Of a stretch of DNA of 64,000 bases, positions 33,224 to 44,846 are shown one piece after another (the stretch's first letter is position 1; each line of letters opens with the position of its first letter). Origin of the DNA: Pohlia nutans (lineage: Eukaryota > Streptophyta > Bryopsida > Bryales > Mniaceae); assembly GCA_022496805.1 (NCBI GenBank), contig CM040089.1, positions 1,862,501 through 1,926,500 of the forward strand. Direction: 5' to 3'. The translations under genes were made by a program, and so were the position numbers. A model generated the notes under the pieces. That model had not been told where the DNA came from. It ran no database searches and saw nothing but the letters and a program-made list of their open reading frames with translations.

Positions 33224-34781
33224 GAACTATGACCGTGGGTCAGCAGATTGATAGTTTGATTTGCGCAATCGTTCCGTAGCCGGAACTATACGACAGAGAG
33301 TGAATGACAACATTTGTCACGTCACATTGACGATGAAAGTAGTTCAAGGAACTGTGCTCAAGCTTCACTTGATTATACTGTGCATGTTTTTGTTGAGTTT
33401 AGCTGGGTACTGTTCAATTATTTCTAAATGTAGCGCTTATTCTAGAATTGTTTTTTAGTACTATCTACATAGATTGGTTTGAAAATAAGGTGCTTTCGGA
33501 AGATGCAATCATGCCTCTTTCAATCAATGGACCCGCCCTGGCAGGGGAAGTTTGATCACATTAGGACACCATTTGATTTGATTCCGATATGGAGTATGGA
33601 TGATCAATAAATCGAGTACTACGTTTTTTGCTTCATGTGCGAAATCATTTTGGACATGATTGAAATCCATTTGCTGCTTGAATGGGCGTACTAGACTACT
33701 AGTGCATTACTCAAATGGTGGTGCTCCTAATCGAGTGCGATTGATGTGAGCCAGTCAAGTCTATATTTGTACCAGGTAGAAGTTGCGGGATGGTAAAATG
33801 TCCTGGCCATGGCCATCCTGATAACTTGTGCAAACTCTTTTTGTTAATATTCCCAATGAACTGTGTTGAAGGAGCCATTAATGTTACTTTTGTAAATAAT
33901 TACATCCTAAAAAAATGCACCTCAAGCAACCGCAGGTGATTAAATGCTTAGACTGATTTTTGAATGATATATTGACCTATATAACAAGGGTGGCACTTGC
34001 TATCTGTGCCACGTGATAGAACTACCCCAAGGGACTCTTCATTCCTGCTGGTCTCTGGACCAGAATTATTCTTCTTCGATCTTTGTAATTTTGATTGGGA
34101 GTTGATGCCTTAAGTATTTTATCACATCGAAAGTGAAATTTGATGAGGCACTGAAGTTAACTAACTCTTCCTCTGGTCTCCCGAAACAGGACGGAGGGTA
34201 CAGATTTGCAGACATCGGCCTTTGTACAACAATGGCAAACCTAAAACTTTGATGAACATTCTGGAACAGAACTTAATAATCACAGGCTCTAGCTCTGAAT
34301 GCATGAAATCACATGCACAATCTCCGGAAGTTCAAAGTCAATTCTTGTGGATCCTGCTTGGCCTTACAACCCTACTTGTCTGTGCCAAGTGGGCACCACA
34401 TATTCCGAGAATCTAGCGTTGCCGACTTTATGACCGTTAAAGAGCGAAGTCCGTGAGGGAGACTTGTGATAACTGATCGACTAGGGCACGTTGCTCAAAT
34501 AACACGTACTTACTGTCGGTAGCGTGCAAGTGTTCCATCATATCACGTTGTCTGTTGGGGGGCTATGGCCGGGCTTGATCCGTGTGGCGAGCTCGTTGCG
34601 TACGTGTGATTACTTAGTTACATACGAACCCTCCATGCCAGTTGTGGATCGTTGTGCTGTGGATATGCTTGGTTTGAGTTAAATCGAGGAAATTGCTCTT
34701 TAGAGAATTCGGTAGAGAGGAAAGTGGGTTGTCGGTACAGTATGATATCGTGCTCTTCTACTCCAGAACTCACTCAGTCTC

Positions 34782-35362
34782 AAGTAGTGGAAGGGTGCCA
34801 CAATTGGCTCTCCTCTTCTACTCCAGAACTCACTCAGTCACAATTTTTTAATTTTTTAATTTTTTTTAAGCCTTGAACAACAAACCAACCAGTGAAATAG
34901 TGCACATTTAGTACTAGAAACCTCATTGTATTTCACCTCCTGAAATGGCGAAAAGAAAGGAGACTTTCGTCTTGTTGTGACCAAGACCCTTGAAGGCCCA
35001 TAATTCACATACACCATTTCTGCTGCACGCATGTGTGTCAGATAACTTTGAAGGAATATGAGGTGAATTTAAAAATTTAAAATAGGCAGAGAGTAATTAC
35101 ACTACCGCATGACAGAAAGCAACGCAACGCAAAAAACGAACGTGACTATACTTGCGGCAGTGTATTGCAGTTGCACAGTGCTCAACAGTAGTTAATTGTA
35201 GCAAGAAAAGACAAAGTTTTGGATATTTTTGTGTTTCTTCATTTTACCTCCCATCCTTTCAGGAACGCAAACGCAACAGTTGCACTAGGCTGGTGTGAAT
35301 GGGCCATGAGTGCATGTGGAAACAATCCCTTTTTTGCCAATTGTGGCACCCTTCCACTACTT
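34782..35362. repeat. Segment bounded by a perfect 27-bp inverted repeat
   Basis: Positions 34782-34808 (beginning AAGTAGTGGAAGGGTG) and 35336-35362 (ending CACCCTTCCACTACTT) are exact reverse complements. Two direct copies of a block beginning ctcttctactccagaactc lie at 34753 and 34813 around the left repeat. The segment encloses the GGCCC-end element at 34995-35305. It could be a composite element or the trace of a local inversion or template switch. Confidence 0.55.
34995..35305. mobile_element. Non-autonomous TIR element, GGCCC-end family, 311 bp
   Basis: The ends GGCCCATAATTCACATACACC-type and GGTGTGAATGGGCC pair imperfectly. It is a reverse-oriented relative of 538-843, sharing the interior cagttgcacagtgctcaaca block. 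Confidence 0.55.
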
Positions 35363-35839
35363 AATGTCGTGAAAATTGATACCATGTTTTACTAGTGATT
35401 TGCAAAATCAGTCACCCAAACTTTTGAGCAATTAGTAGACGCAATTCATTCATAGGGTGACAACGATTCTTGTTTTAGGAAAGTAGATCACCAACTTACT
35501 ATAAGCAAGAGCTGTGGGGTGAATTCACACTAGGGTCTACAAAAAAGTTGTTTGACCTTGCATTCATCCTATGTAAGTCACTCGGCATGGAGTGGACAAA
35601 CACCTAGTCATGCGACCTTCCAAGATCAAGCCATAATTTCATGCACATTGACCTTACAAGGAGTCATTTGATAAACAAAAAGAAAGTAAAGTAAAGTAAT
35701 GTCAAAATGGAAGAAAAATTTAGAGGGAGAGGAGCATTAGGATTGGTTGTTACATGAAATATGACGAGTCACCAAACTTCATCAATAAATTAGATTACTA
35801 GTTAAATTATATCTTTAGGAATAATTATGGTCATACCTT
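35363..35839. other. Intergenic sequence between units B and C
   Basis: No gene or repeat boundary is recognised. Confidence 0.4.
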
Positions 35840-36439
35840 TAGATATAATCTTTAGGAATACCAAGAGTTACACTTCTTACTAGGTTCTTAGTGTGTATAC
35901 TGCATCTACAGGAACATGGCTTGATTTTGATGAAAATATCAATGCCAATAACCAACTCGTATTTAATTGAATTTTTAACTATATGTCTATACCCAACTTG
36001 TCTATGTCTAAAGATTAAGTAAATCACATTCAAAAATGTAGTAGGAATGTGTTTTTAGCCCAAGAACCATACAACCTTTAGAGTTTTAATGGCAATGAAG
36101 AGAATCGTAGTAATTGTATATTTCTTGTTTTTCCACTAAAATGCCAAAATGGGAGCGAATTCACATGATAATAGTTTGGTTAGTGTTCATTGTCCTCCGT
36201 AATGATGAAGGGTAATACTATTTGATGACTCCCCTCAAGTCTTTATTACACAATTTCAAAAAAGTATGGTTTGAATGGTTTATAACAATGATCTTTCAAA
36301 CTCACTTTTGGGTACTTTTTTTTTAAATGATTTTATAAATTTGTTTTTTGAAACTTTTATGATCATAGATTTTAAGGTACGTTGCATAAATAATTTTTTT
36401 TTTTTGATATTTTGAATATTGATATTTGTACTATAATTA

Positions 36440-36980
36440 CTACTTTAACCCCTAAATGCCTGATGGAGTAAAGGCAAAACTTAGACGTGTTATAAAATGT
36501 TACTTCTGTAATTTCGACGGAGTTTGGTCTAAAAGAGAAAATGAGAAGCATGACATTTTAAAATTATCCGTATGATCAAACTTTCCAAGAATGTTTTAGA
36601 TACTCATTAATGAATTTAGAAGTATTTATTGTTGAACATATTTCACAAAAATTACAAATTTTATTTTTAGAATTTGAAATTTGGTATGATTGGTTAAAAG
36701 TAGACATTCTATTCTAATATTCAAAAAAGAAGAATTTTCAAAGCAGAGAACATCATTACTTTCTTGAAATAGTAAGTTTTATAACACTAGGACAATGATG
36801 AGGTGTTTTTCTTTAAAAAATTCTCCTCGGTGCAGTTTAACTTGCATTGAGATGATGGCGCAAAGCGCAACACCTATATTATTGCGGACAATAATAGACT
36901 ACTACTCGCGCCTTACTATGAGCGAATCCAATCTACATTGAGCAGCTTAAAATTCAAATTGGGTTAGAAAGTAGACTTGA
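36440..36980 (+). repeat. Dispersed repeat R1, copy c
   Basis: It shares a block around aatttagaag, a block with aacactaggacaatg, and a block ending in cagtttaacttgca with R1 copies a and b. It is closest to the inverted copy at 53390-53850. Confidence 0.55.
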
Positions 36981-37740
36981 TTTCCTATATGAAAATATAT
37001 TTAATTTAATATAATTTATTTTTTTATCATAGGCAACCTGTAAAAAAAGGACAGCGTCTATAAAATGATCGTTTGATCATTTAGGATTTAAAAGATAAAA
37101 TAATTTTGAATTCATTATTAAGGATTTGAGCAGGTTAAACATCTTCTTTACAAAGTAAAAAAGTGAGTTTTTAAGTCAAAAGATACTATACGCTTAAAAA
37201 AATTAACCAAGAAAGTAAAAATGAACTCACTTGAAAACACTTTGGGGGCCAAAATTCAACTTTTTGTGTTCACTTTCTTGTGCTTTTCCCCTTCTACTAA
37301 CTACATTTGAAAGCATTAGATCAAGTACTACAAATACCATTTAAAATTGAAAAGATACATCTAGTTACTTAGATCAATGATGGGGAGACAATATAAACTT
37401 ACATAATTAGCAATTTATGAATGGCAAAACACTTGCTATATTTTCCAACTTAGTGAAATTCAAAGTTTCTATATGAGAAGTACAAAAAAAGAAAACTGAT
37501 TTTCAAGTATCACTTTGAATTTCAATCCATCAAATTCACAAAAGTTCGAAAGAAATGTGTCCCACAACCTTATATGGGTAGCTCTCCTGTTCATCACCGA
37601 GTAACTTTGATTACATTTAATGGCTGGCCATGACTCCCAGACTTTCGCCTTTAGTTCACAGATTGACAAAGTGCGTTTGACCATGTTTTGTACGATCGCA
37701 TGATTTCGAATAAGCGTCAGAGGTGGCGATCACAGGAAGA

Positions 37741-37862
37741 ACGGGAGGATGATACCCGGGGTAGCCTGGAGGCCAATGTAGATTTACTTGTTTAGAAAGT
37801 TTGGGGGTAAATCTGCATTGGCCTCCAGCCTACCCCGGTATCACCCTCCCGTTCTTCCTGTG
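37741..37862. mobile_element. CACTA-type hairpin MITE, 122 bp
   Basis: The ends are CACAGGAAGAACGGGAGG and CCTCCCGTTCTTCCTGTG, with GAT on both sides (37738-37740 and 37863-37865). The two halves pair over almost 55 bp around a short loop near 37795. Unit B lacks the element at the corresponding place, so it inserted after the B/C duplication. Confidence 0.85.
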
Positions 37863-39152
37863 GATGATGTGGGATTTTCAAGTACTGTGCAGCGCCGTTC
37901 AAAACACAGGACTCTCCTAGAATCATGGTGCCGACTGACAATTCTTCTCGAGTCGAAGTTTTTGTGGAGTTGCGCATGTGATTTAAAACTTTGACTGCGT
38001 GACTGTGCAATTTCAGACTCAAGCGACAGTCACCTGGTCGCAACAAGTTGAGTTAGTATATTTGAAAACCCCCCGACTAACTGAATTTCAACATCTGATG
38101 ATCGATATGCATATCCTTTCGAACTTTCCAGGTCGAGTGCCAGCCGCGCGATGCGGAGAATGATAGTCACGTCAGCTTCCCTGGCGCCTGACTGTAGATG
38201 AAAATATAATTCCAGAAGTACGTAGTTCTTCGTTGACCTTGTAATTCTCAATACCCACAGATCGAGGGTCGATTTCATCCAGGATCAGCTGCAGTCCGTC
38301 GGTCGTCCCCAATTAATTCCCAAAAATGTATGCCAGAAATTACGAAGTGACGTTCTCGGAAATTGAATTAAGTGATCGTGCGCAACGACGTAACTAGTAC
38401 TCGCTGAATCCGAAGATGGTGGAATTGCTTGATCGATTATCTTTCTCGGTTAGCTTTCCAAAGAGCACTTGTCGAGCATAACTACCTAAGTAGACACTTT
38501 TCCTCCAGTCAGACATCGCTGCCGTGCTTATGAAGAAATGAAAAAAATTGCATACGTGTGAACATTGGACGATCTCATGCACGGGAAATGGAGACTCTCT
38601 TCGACAGCTTGGTCAACAGATGCCTTTGCAGCTTTGTCTGCCAACGTCAGCCAGTGACTTGAATTGTTTATCCTTAGACAATGTTAATTGTCATCGCCGC
38701 GATCACAACCAAGGTGACCCAAATTTCCACGCAGAAAACTTTCGAGCAATCAAGCTCGTCAGATCTCCGACGTTCGACCAAATCCAAGGCCTGGGATATT
38801 CAACAGAATTTAACCGTGCCAGAATCTAACTTGATTAATTTCAATGATTGACTGACGTTTAATAGCTTGAAGTACTGATAACATGTCTGCCAGTGTACCA
38901 CACAAGCCAGCTGAGAGTTGATAGTCAGTCGTAACAAAATTGTCCGTCACTCAATGAATGCTTGTGTGGTTAAACTTCCAATTACTTCGAAATTTGATTG
39001 TAGGTAATATCTGGCCGGCGCGGAATTGGCGTGGTGACACAGTTCGATCGTACCGGGAAGATGCAAGTGAACGTGGTTTGACAATTGTTATGCTGACATG
39101 ATTCAAGCGGCCTTAGGGAGCCAGCAATTAATTTGTCTGGCAACTGAAACTG

Positions 39153-39161
39153 CATATAATC
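39153..39161 (+). promoter_or_regulatory. TATA-like box of copy C
   Basis: CATATAATC about 240 bp before the start codon, in the same conserved context as in copies A and B. Confidence 0.45.
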
Positions 39162-39402
39162 TCAATCGATTTAAACACAACCTCCACTCTCACCCAGCCC
39201 TCCATCTATCACCTTTCATATACATTGTGACTCAAGTGCCGTGACCTTCATAAGGAACTTCATTGCCAACCTTCCCAGACATAGAAACCGAGCTCTCGAG
39301 ACGTTTCATTTACGTTGCTTTCTACAGCAACTTTCTGAAACTTTGATTTGATTTCAACTTTGTAAAGTTGTGTCATACAGTTCGTGAATTTCGGCAGAGA
39401 TC

Positions 39403-39723
39403 ATGGCGTCTATTGTGCAGATGCTGTTTTCGGACTCTGAGGGAGATAGGCCGCGCACTCCCAACCACTACTGCACGGGAGCTGGCTGCCTCCACTGCAA
39501 CACCACCAGAAAGGCGTTGACTGTAACAAGCCTGCAGAAGCACTCACGTGCGACGCGTCAACAATCGCCCGATTCTGATGATGAACCACATTGCTCCGGA
39601 AGAGTTCATGAGCTTCCGAACTCTGACATTGTACGTTTGATGTCAACATTGAATGACTCCGAGCCTGACCCTCCCCACACATGCAAAGTGATACCTTGTA
39701 ACTTCTGCGGAAGGAGGTGGTAG
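39403..39723 (+). CDS. Small Cys-rich two-knuckle protein, copy C (106 aa)
   Basis: This paralogue of the gene at 1665 has C24/C29/C32 and C94/C99/C102. The first 30 residues are nearly the same as copy A. Differences include three in-frame length changes in the middle (two single-codon gains and one three-codon loss) that leave the frame, both knuckles and the acidic Ser/Asp region whole. That pattern favours selection on the protein. The start context and ATG-free leader match copy A. The 3' flank diverges from units A and B and lacks their aataaa. Function is unknown; metal or nucleic-acid binding is a guess from the Cys spacing. Confidence 0.6.
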   Translation: MASIVQMLFSDSEGDRPRTPNHYCTGAGCLHCNTTRKALTVTSLQKHSRATRQQSPDSDDEPHCSGRVHELPNSDIVRLMSTLNDSEPDPPHTCKVIPCNFCGRRW

Positions 39724-40661
39724 TAACGATGACCGTTGGTCAGCAGAGTCGTAGTTTGATGGTATGCACAATCGTTCCTTGCCCGGAAGAATATGACAGT
39801 GATTGACAACATTTGTCACGTCGCATTGACGATGAAAGTAGTTGAAGGAACTCTGCCCAAGCTTCTCTGGATGAGTATATTTGGAGTATACGAGTATGTA
39901 TTTGTTGAGTTTAGCACATGCCTGGGCACTAGTTCTTTCATCATATATATAGCAATAGCCTAGATCATTATATATACTAGATTGATTTGAAAATCACACG
40001 CTTTCGGAATATGCACACATGATTGCCATTGTCAAATTCCGTTGAGCAACCACCTGGGCATGCGGGAGATTGACCACAATCATTAGGGAATTATTTCTAA
40101 GTCTTGATTCTGCTATGGAGGATCGATAAATTGAATACTTCTTTTTAATTTGTTGATATGGAAGTTCATGTTGGATGTGATGTCCATTTGCCACTTCAAT
40201 TCGTGTACGTAATAACTGTGAGCAATTCAAGTCTATCTGTATACGTAGTTAAATGTTGCTGTGGTAAAAATGTCCTGGCCATCTTCAGATGTCCTAATAA
40301 GTTGCGTTGGGTGACTCGGACATTTTCCAATCACAGAACATATATATATTGATGTAGAAATATTTCTAATTTTTATTTGAGAGTTGATGTCTCATGTTAT
40401 CACTTGAGGTACCCACCCTTCAGATTCTTCTTTTATCGACTCAAACAAGAAAATTCGGTGTTCAAAGTTAGTTGCCCTTCGTCAACTCACCCGCGCCCAC
40501 ACTGAATTACTTTTTCAAGACTGGAGGGGTAAAAATATTGGACAGACGGTTCTGATTTGCAGACATCGTTCTGCATCAAAGTTAGAGCCCTAAATCACAC
40601 AATGGCAAGTTGAACACTTTGATGAACATTCTGGAACGGGTACTAAGCAGAGATTAATTCT

Positions 40662-40935
40662 CACTGGAAGCTTTGGAGAGTTTAGCCCCCGGGGCTAAAC
40701 TGGCTTGGGGGGGCTAAACCACCCCAGTTTAGCCCCGGTTAAACCCGAATCTTCCATTTTAGCCCCGGCTAATTTGTGTTTTAGCCCTGGCTAATTGTAC
40801 AAAAAGGGGGCTAAAATGCGGGCTAATGGTACAAAAATTTAGCCCCCCCATTTTTCACATAGTGCTAAGGGGGGCTAAAGAGGGGGCTAAACCACTCCAG
40901 TTTAGCCCCGGCTAAACCAGTCAAAGTTCCCAGTG
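40662..40935. mobile_element. CACTA-type MITE rich in TTTAGCCCC words, 274 bp
   Basis: The ends CACTGGAAGCTTTG and CAAAGTTCCCAGTG pair imperfectly and are flanked by TCT on both sides (40659-40661, 40936-40938). The interior has about a dozen TTTAGCCCC or GGGGCTAAA words on both strands, like the subterminal repeats that transposases of CACTA elements bind (family knowledge). Confidence 0.85.
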
Positions 40936-41580
40936 TCTGGTTCATGCCCTGAGAGCGAGATCACATCATGCACAACCTTCGGAAGTAAATTGAAATTAAT
41001 TCCTGTGGCCCAATGTGGGTGCTAATTGGCCCTGGAAGCCTTGTCTGTGCCTAAAGTTTCAGGACATTTCTGAGCCCGATGGGCCCCACATATTCCCCAA
41101 AAGCTGGCGTTGCCGACTTACTGTATGACCGTTAATTAACGAGCGAATCCGCGAGGGAAACTTGTGATAACAGATCAACTGATCAGTACCTGAGTAAGTT
41201 ACTCGAGTGTCCTGCAACAATTGACAGCAGCTACTGTGGGCCAGTGGCTCGAATTAAAGCCCGAAATTTTAGGTTTTGTGAATTTTCCTGGTGGAAGGGC
41301 ACGTTGCTTAAATAGCACTGTCGGTAGTGTGCAAGTGTTCCAGCATATCACGTTGTCTGTTGGGGGGGCTATGGCGCGGCCTTGATCCGTGTGGGGATCT
41401 CTTTACTTACGTGTGATTACTTAGTTACTTACCATCCGGTTGTGGATCGTTGTGCTGTGGATATGCTTGGTTTGAATTAAATTGAGGAAATTTCTCCGTA
41501 GGGAAGAAAGTCGGTTGTCGGTATGACATCGTGCTCTTCTACTCCAGAACTCACAGTTATCAAGTATGGAGATAGATAGT

Positions 41581-42176
41581 TATCATTGGGGCAAACACTC
41601 TCAAGCATCAAAATCCTAAATGTGCACAAATATGAAGTCTTTTACTACTTTACTGAATTACTGGTGTACATAAATTGTATTATGAAAATTTATTAAATAA
41701 AGTGTCAAAATAATTGGATTGTCGATATACAATCGTGCTCTAGAGTCTGAATCCTGTTTACACTCCAGAAATTTTCACTATCAAGATTGGAGCAGTTTGT
41801 ACGTTTGAACTACCCTGTCTCAAAGTTTGGCAAGGGTTGCTGGCCATTATCTAAGTTACTGCGTTAGTGCGTTTATGTATTGTTAATGGCTTCGCCATTG
41901 CGAGTAGGGAGTTACACAAGCACAAAATAGTAAGGGGGAAAATTTGCACTATGGAACTTATACTTACACAAAAGTTAATATGTGGAACTGTAATCCTCCA
42001 AGTAGAGCACACAAGGACCTGTGGAAGCACATTACCTTGGGTTAATTGAAGCTAGCTAGGATTACCGTGGCGTAATGCTTCAGTTTTCCTGGTTGTTACA
42101 CCGGGGTAATAATTGTGCTTCCTGCGCATCAGGTGAGTCAATGGGAGATCGATCGTGGTAAGCTCACTTCACTCAA
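41581..42176. other. Sequence between unit C and IR2 right arm
   Basis: The block with atcgtgctct and actccag at 41725-41790 is a second, diverged copy of the unit C end at 41525-41570. No gene is recognised. Confidence 0.4.
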
Positions 42177-42307
42177 CACTAGAAGAAAAGAGGGACTTGT
42201 ACACTGAGCATGTTCACTCAGATGTGACCAAACTCACTCAAATGTGGCCAAATTCATTCAGAATCCCACCCCAGGCTGAGTGAACAAGTCCCTCTTTTTT
42301 TCTAGTG
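42177..42307. mobile_element. CACTA-type MITE, 131 bp
   Basis: The ends CACTAGAAGAAAAGAGGGAC and GTCCCTCTTTTTTTCTAGTG are flanked by CAA on both sides (42174-42176, 42308-42310). Interior ttcactcag and ctgagtgaa words repeat. It is non-coding. Confidence 0.88.
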
Positions 42308-42445
42308 CAATTGCCGTGTGACAGGTCAGGAACAATTCTCGTTCGAATCTCGTTCTCCACCGACGGAGCTCGATCAAGCCCTCTGATCTCCAGATCCAGA
42401 ACGTAGAAAGTGAGGAGGCGGAAGGTGAGAGGAATTAACGATAGT

Positions 42446-44846
42446 TGTCTTTTCTTACCGCAACTACTGTTCAAGCACTGTGCAACTGCCGCAAGTAGAA
42501 CCGTTGATGCTCCATTTTTGCGTTGCGTTCCTTTATATATGTCATGCGTTAGAGTAATTTCTAATTGCGTATTTTGTATTTCTTGGTTGACAGCAGATTC
42601 CCTCAAATTTACTTGTTGCGAACATGTGATTGTCGTTTGAGTCTGAAATTGCACAGTGAGTCACGCAATCAAAGTTTTAAGTCACATGCGCAACTCCATA
42701 ATATTTCGACTCGAGCTAGAAGAATTCAGTCGACACCATAATTCTAGGAGACTTTTGAACGGCACTTGTCTTGAAAATCCCCGCTTATTCAAAATAATGC
42801 GATTGTACAAAACATGGTCAAACGCACTTCGACAATCTGTTAACTAAAGGCGAAAGTTTGGGAGTCATGGCCAGCCATTAAATGTAATCTGGGTCAATAT
42901 AATTAAGTTTGCGGGACACATTTCTTTCGAGAGTCGCTGAGTTTTTGTGAACTTGATGGATTGCAATTCAAAGTGATATTTGCTTGAATTCTTGAAATGT
43001 CGGTAACGAGATATCGGTATTTGACCACTGAAGTACCAGCATATCACTAAGTATACAGTCTGTGGACGTCAAGTGTGCTGTAGTAAGAGCATCTCCATCC
43101 CATTCTATCCAGATGATACAGAAGTGACACATTTCTAGGGAGCCTGGTGGCCACAGGTTTGTTGTAGGGTAGTTGCAATGTAAGGTGCACCAATTTTTTG
43201 GTCACAATCGGAATTTTTGGCCTTTTTTACCTTTAAAGCTCAATATAAGATTATTGAACAGAAACAAGCTGTGAAAAGAAAGTAATATCCATACCTTAAA
43301 ATACAAATATGACGTTCAATTTTTAAAAACATGTTGCTAAATTAGAAAACCTAAAGCATTTGTAATATTTTTGATGTTGTCACACTGCACTGTTTCTTGA
43401 CAAATGCACTCCGTTTGTAAATCTATTTTTGGAATTGAAACTTCCAACTTCTTGAATGTGCATATAGAATTTCACTTATTGTACTTCTTTCCGCAAATTT
43501 TGGTTTAGAAATATTTTCTATATTGCGTTTTACTTAATGTAAACATCTTTTAGCATTTAGGCATTTTAAGCATGTAAGAGAAGATTTGGATAAATTTAAA
43601 ATTATTATAGTAATCTATGTAAGATATTAGTATATTACACATGGGATTTGAGTTGAAATTGCAAAAAAAATTAGAAAGCATGGACAATATTCATCATTGA
43701 ACTTTCATCATGTTTGTGTTTTATGTTTAAAGGGGTACTTTTTTAACTTCATATTTCTTTATATAACGCAAGATTGTACACAAAATATATATAATTATAT
43801 ATATAGATTTTATATACATCAATCTCACCATTTGTAAAAAAAATAGTTTAAAATAGCACCCAATAGTTTTTATATGTTTTGGAAAAGAGATATTTTTACA
43901 AAAACAAATCTTGTGCATTCGGTGCACACCCAAAATTTCACCAGAACTGGTACACCCTACATTGCAACTACCATGTTTTAAGACTAAAAAGTAATCACAA
44001 TTGAGCTCATTATATGATCCTTGTTTTAAGACTAATTTTAAGACCCTTGATTGAACGCAATTAAATATGATTCAACCATTGAACTTATCTCTAGAAGTAG
44101 CCTAAAAGGTGACAGTCTTGTTATAGGTATAACATCCTTACCTCACCCACAAGTTGGCATGTAGTTTCTTATAATAAGGTTTTAGTGTTTTACTTTCATT
44201 TTTCTTAATTCATTTATAGCAAGCTTGAATTTTATTAAGTTGGAAAATGTAGAAAGTGATTTGCCATTCATGCATTGCTAATGTATTTCTCACAAGATCT
44301 TTCAATTTCTAAATGGTATTTGTAACATACTTGATTTAATGCTCTCAAATGTTGTTAGTAAAAACTAAAAAGAGTTTTTTGATGCAAGTACTAGCAATTT
44401 GGTGTTTATTCTAATCAACAATTGAAGGAGATAGGGATGATTTGACATCTAAGAATTTATAGCATGACATTTAAGTTTATGTTTAGGGTGTAATCATGTA
44501 CTAAGTTTTAAAAACATTTACTTCATATTTATTATTGATGTATAGTTGTATACTCAACATCTTATCAATGCATCAGTGATCTCATTTTTTTCTAAATATT
44601 AATTTACAACATTAATCTGTATAGCATTGTTGAATGTGGGATTGTAGGCCACTGTTTGGACATACAAGTTGGATATAGACGTATAGTTATGGTTTTTAAA
44701 AAACTTATTAAATACAAGTTGGTTATTAGTATTGATATTTTCATCAAAATTAGCTAAGCATGTTTTGGATGCACCATTTTAGTATTGACATGGTACACTA
44801 GATTTTATGAGAATATGGTATTATCCATATATCTAATCAATTTATC
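42446..44846 (-). repeat. Inverted repeat IR2, right arm
   Basis: This is the reverse complement of 29384-32023, shorter mainly because it lacks the 193-bp MITE. Its inner end (42446) falls inside a GGCCC-end element, and its outer end is at ctaatcaatttatc. Confidence 0.85.
43168..43972. mobile_element. Non-autonomous TIR element in IR2, right copy, 805 bp
   Basis: Inverted counterpart of 30258-31071 with ends GGTAGTTGCAATGTAAGGTG and CACCCTACATTGCAACTACC. Confidence 0.65.

Larger units (their letters stand above)
29340..34830 (+). repeat. Segmental duplication unit B
   Basis: Blocks of this 5.5-kb unit recur in order in unit C (35840-41580): gatgaaaatatcaat (29484 and 35928), the acatttgagagcatta region (29878 and 37305), the caccgag region (31545 and 37595), the Cys-rich gene and the block ending actccagaactcac. 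From about 32110 on it is nearly identical to unit A. It carries a dead gene copy. Confidence 0.8.
35840..41580 (+). repeat. Segmental duplication unit C
   Basis: This direct, more diverged copy of unit B lacks the 814-bp TIR element and contains instead an R1 repeat at 36440-36980, a hairpin MITE at 37741-37862 and a TTTAGCCCC-rich MITE at 40662-40935. It holds an intact Cys-rich gene (39403-39723). Confidence 0.75.

Noticed and set aside
40680..40920. CRISPR-like array of TTTAGCCCC words
   Set aside because: Spacing is irregular, words occur in both orientations, and the whole lies within a bounded CACTA-type element in a eukaryotic genome.
31611..42847. Identical 63-codon frames in both IR2 arms (31611-31802 minus, 42656-42847 plus)
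   Set aside because: The homologous segment in unit C (37600-37990) does not keep the frame, so identity is due to the inverted duplication and not to coding.
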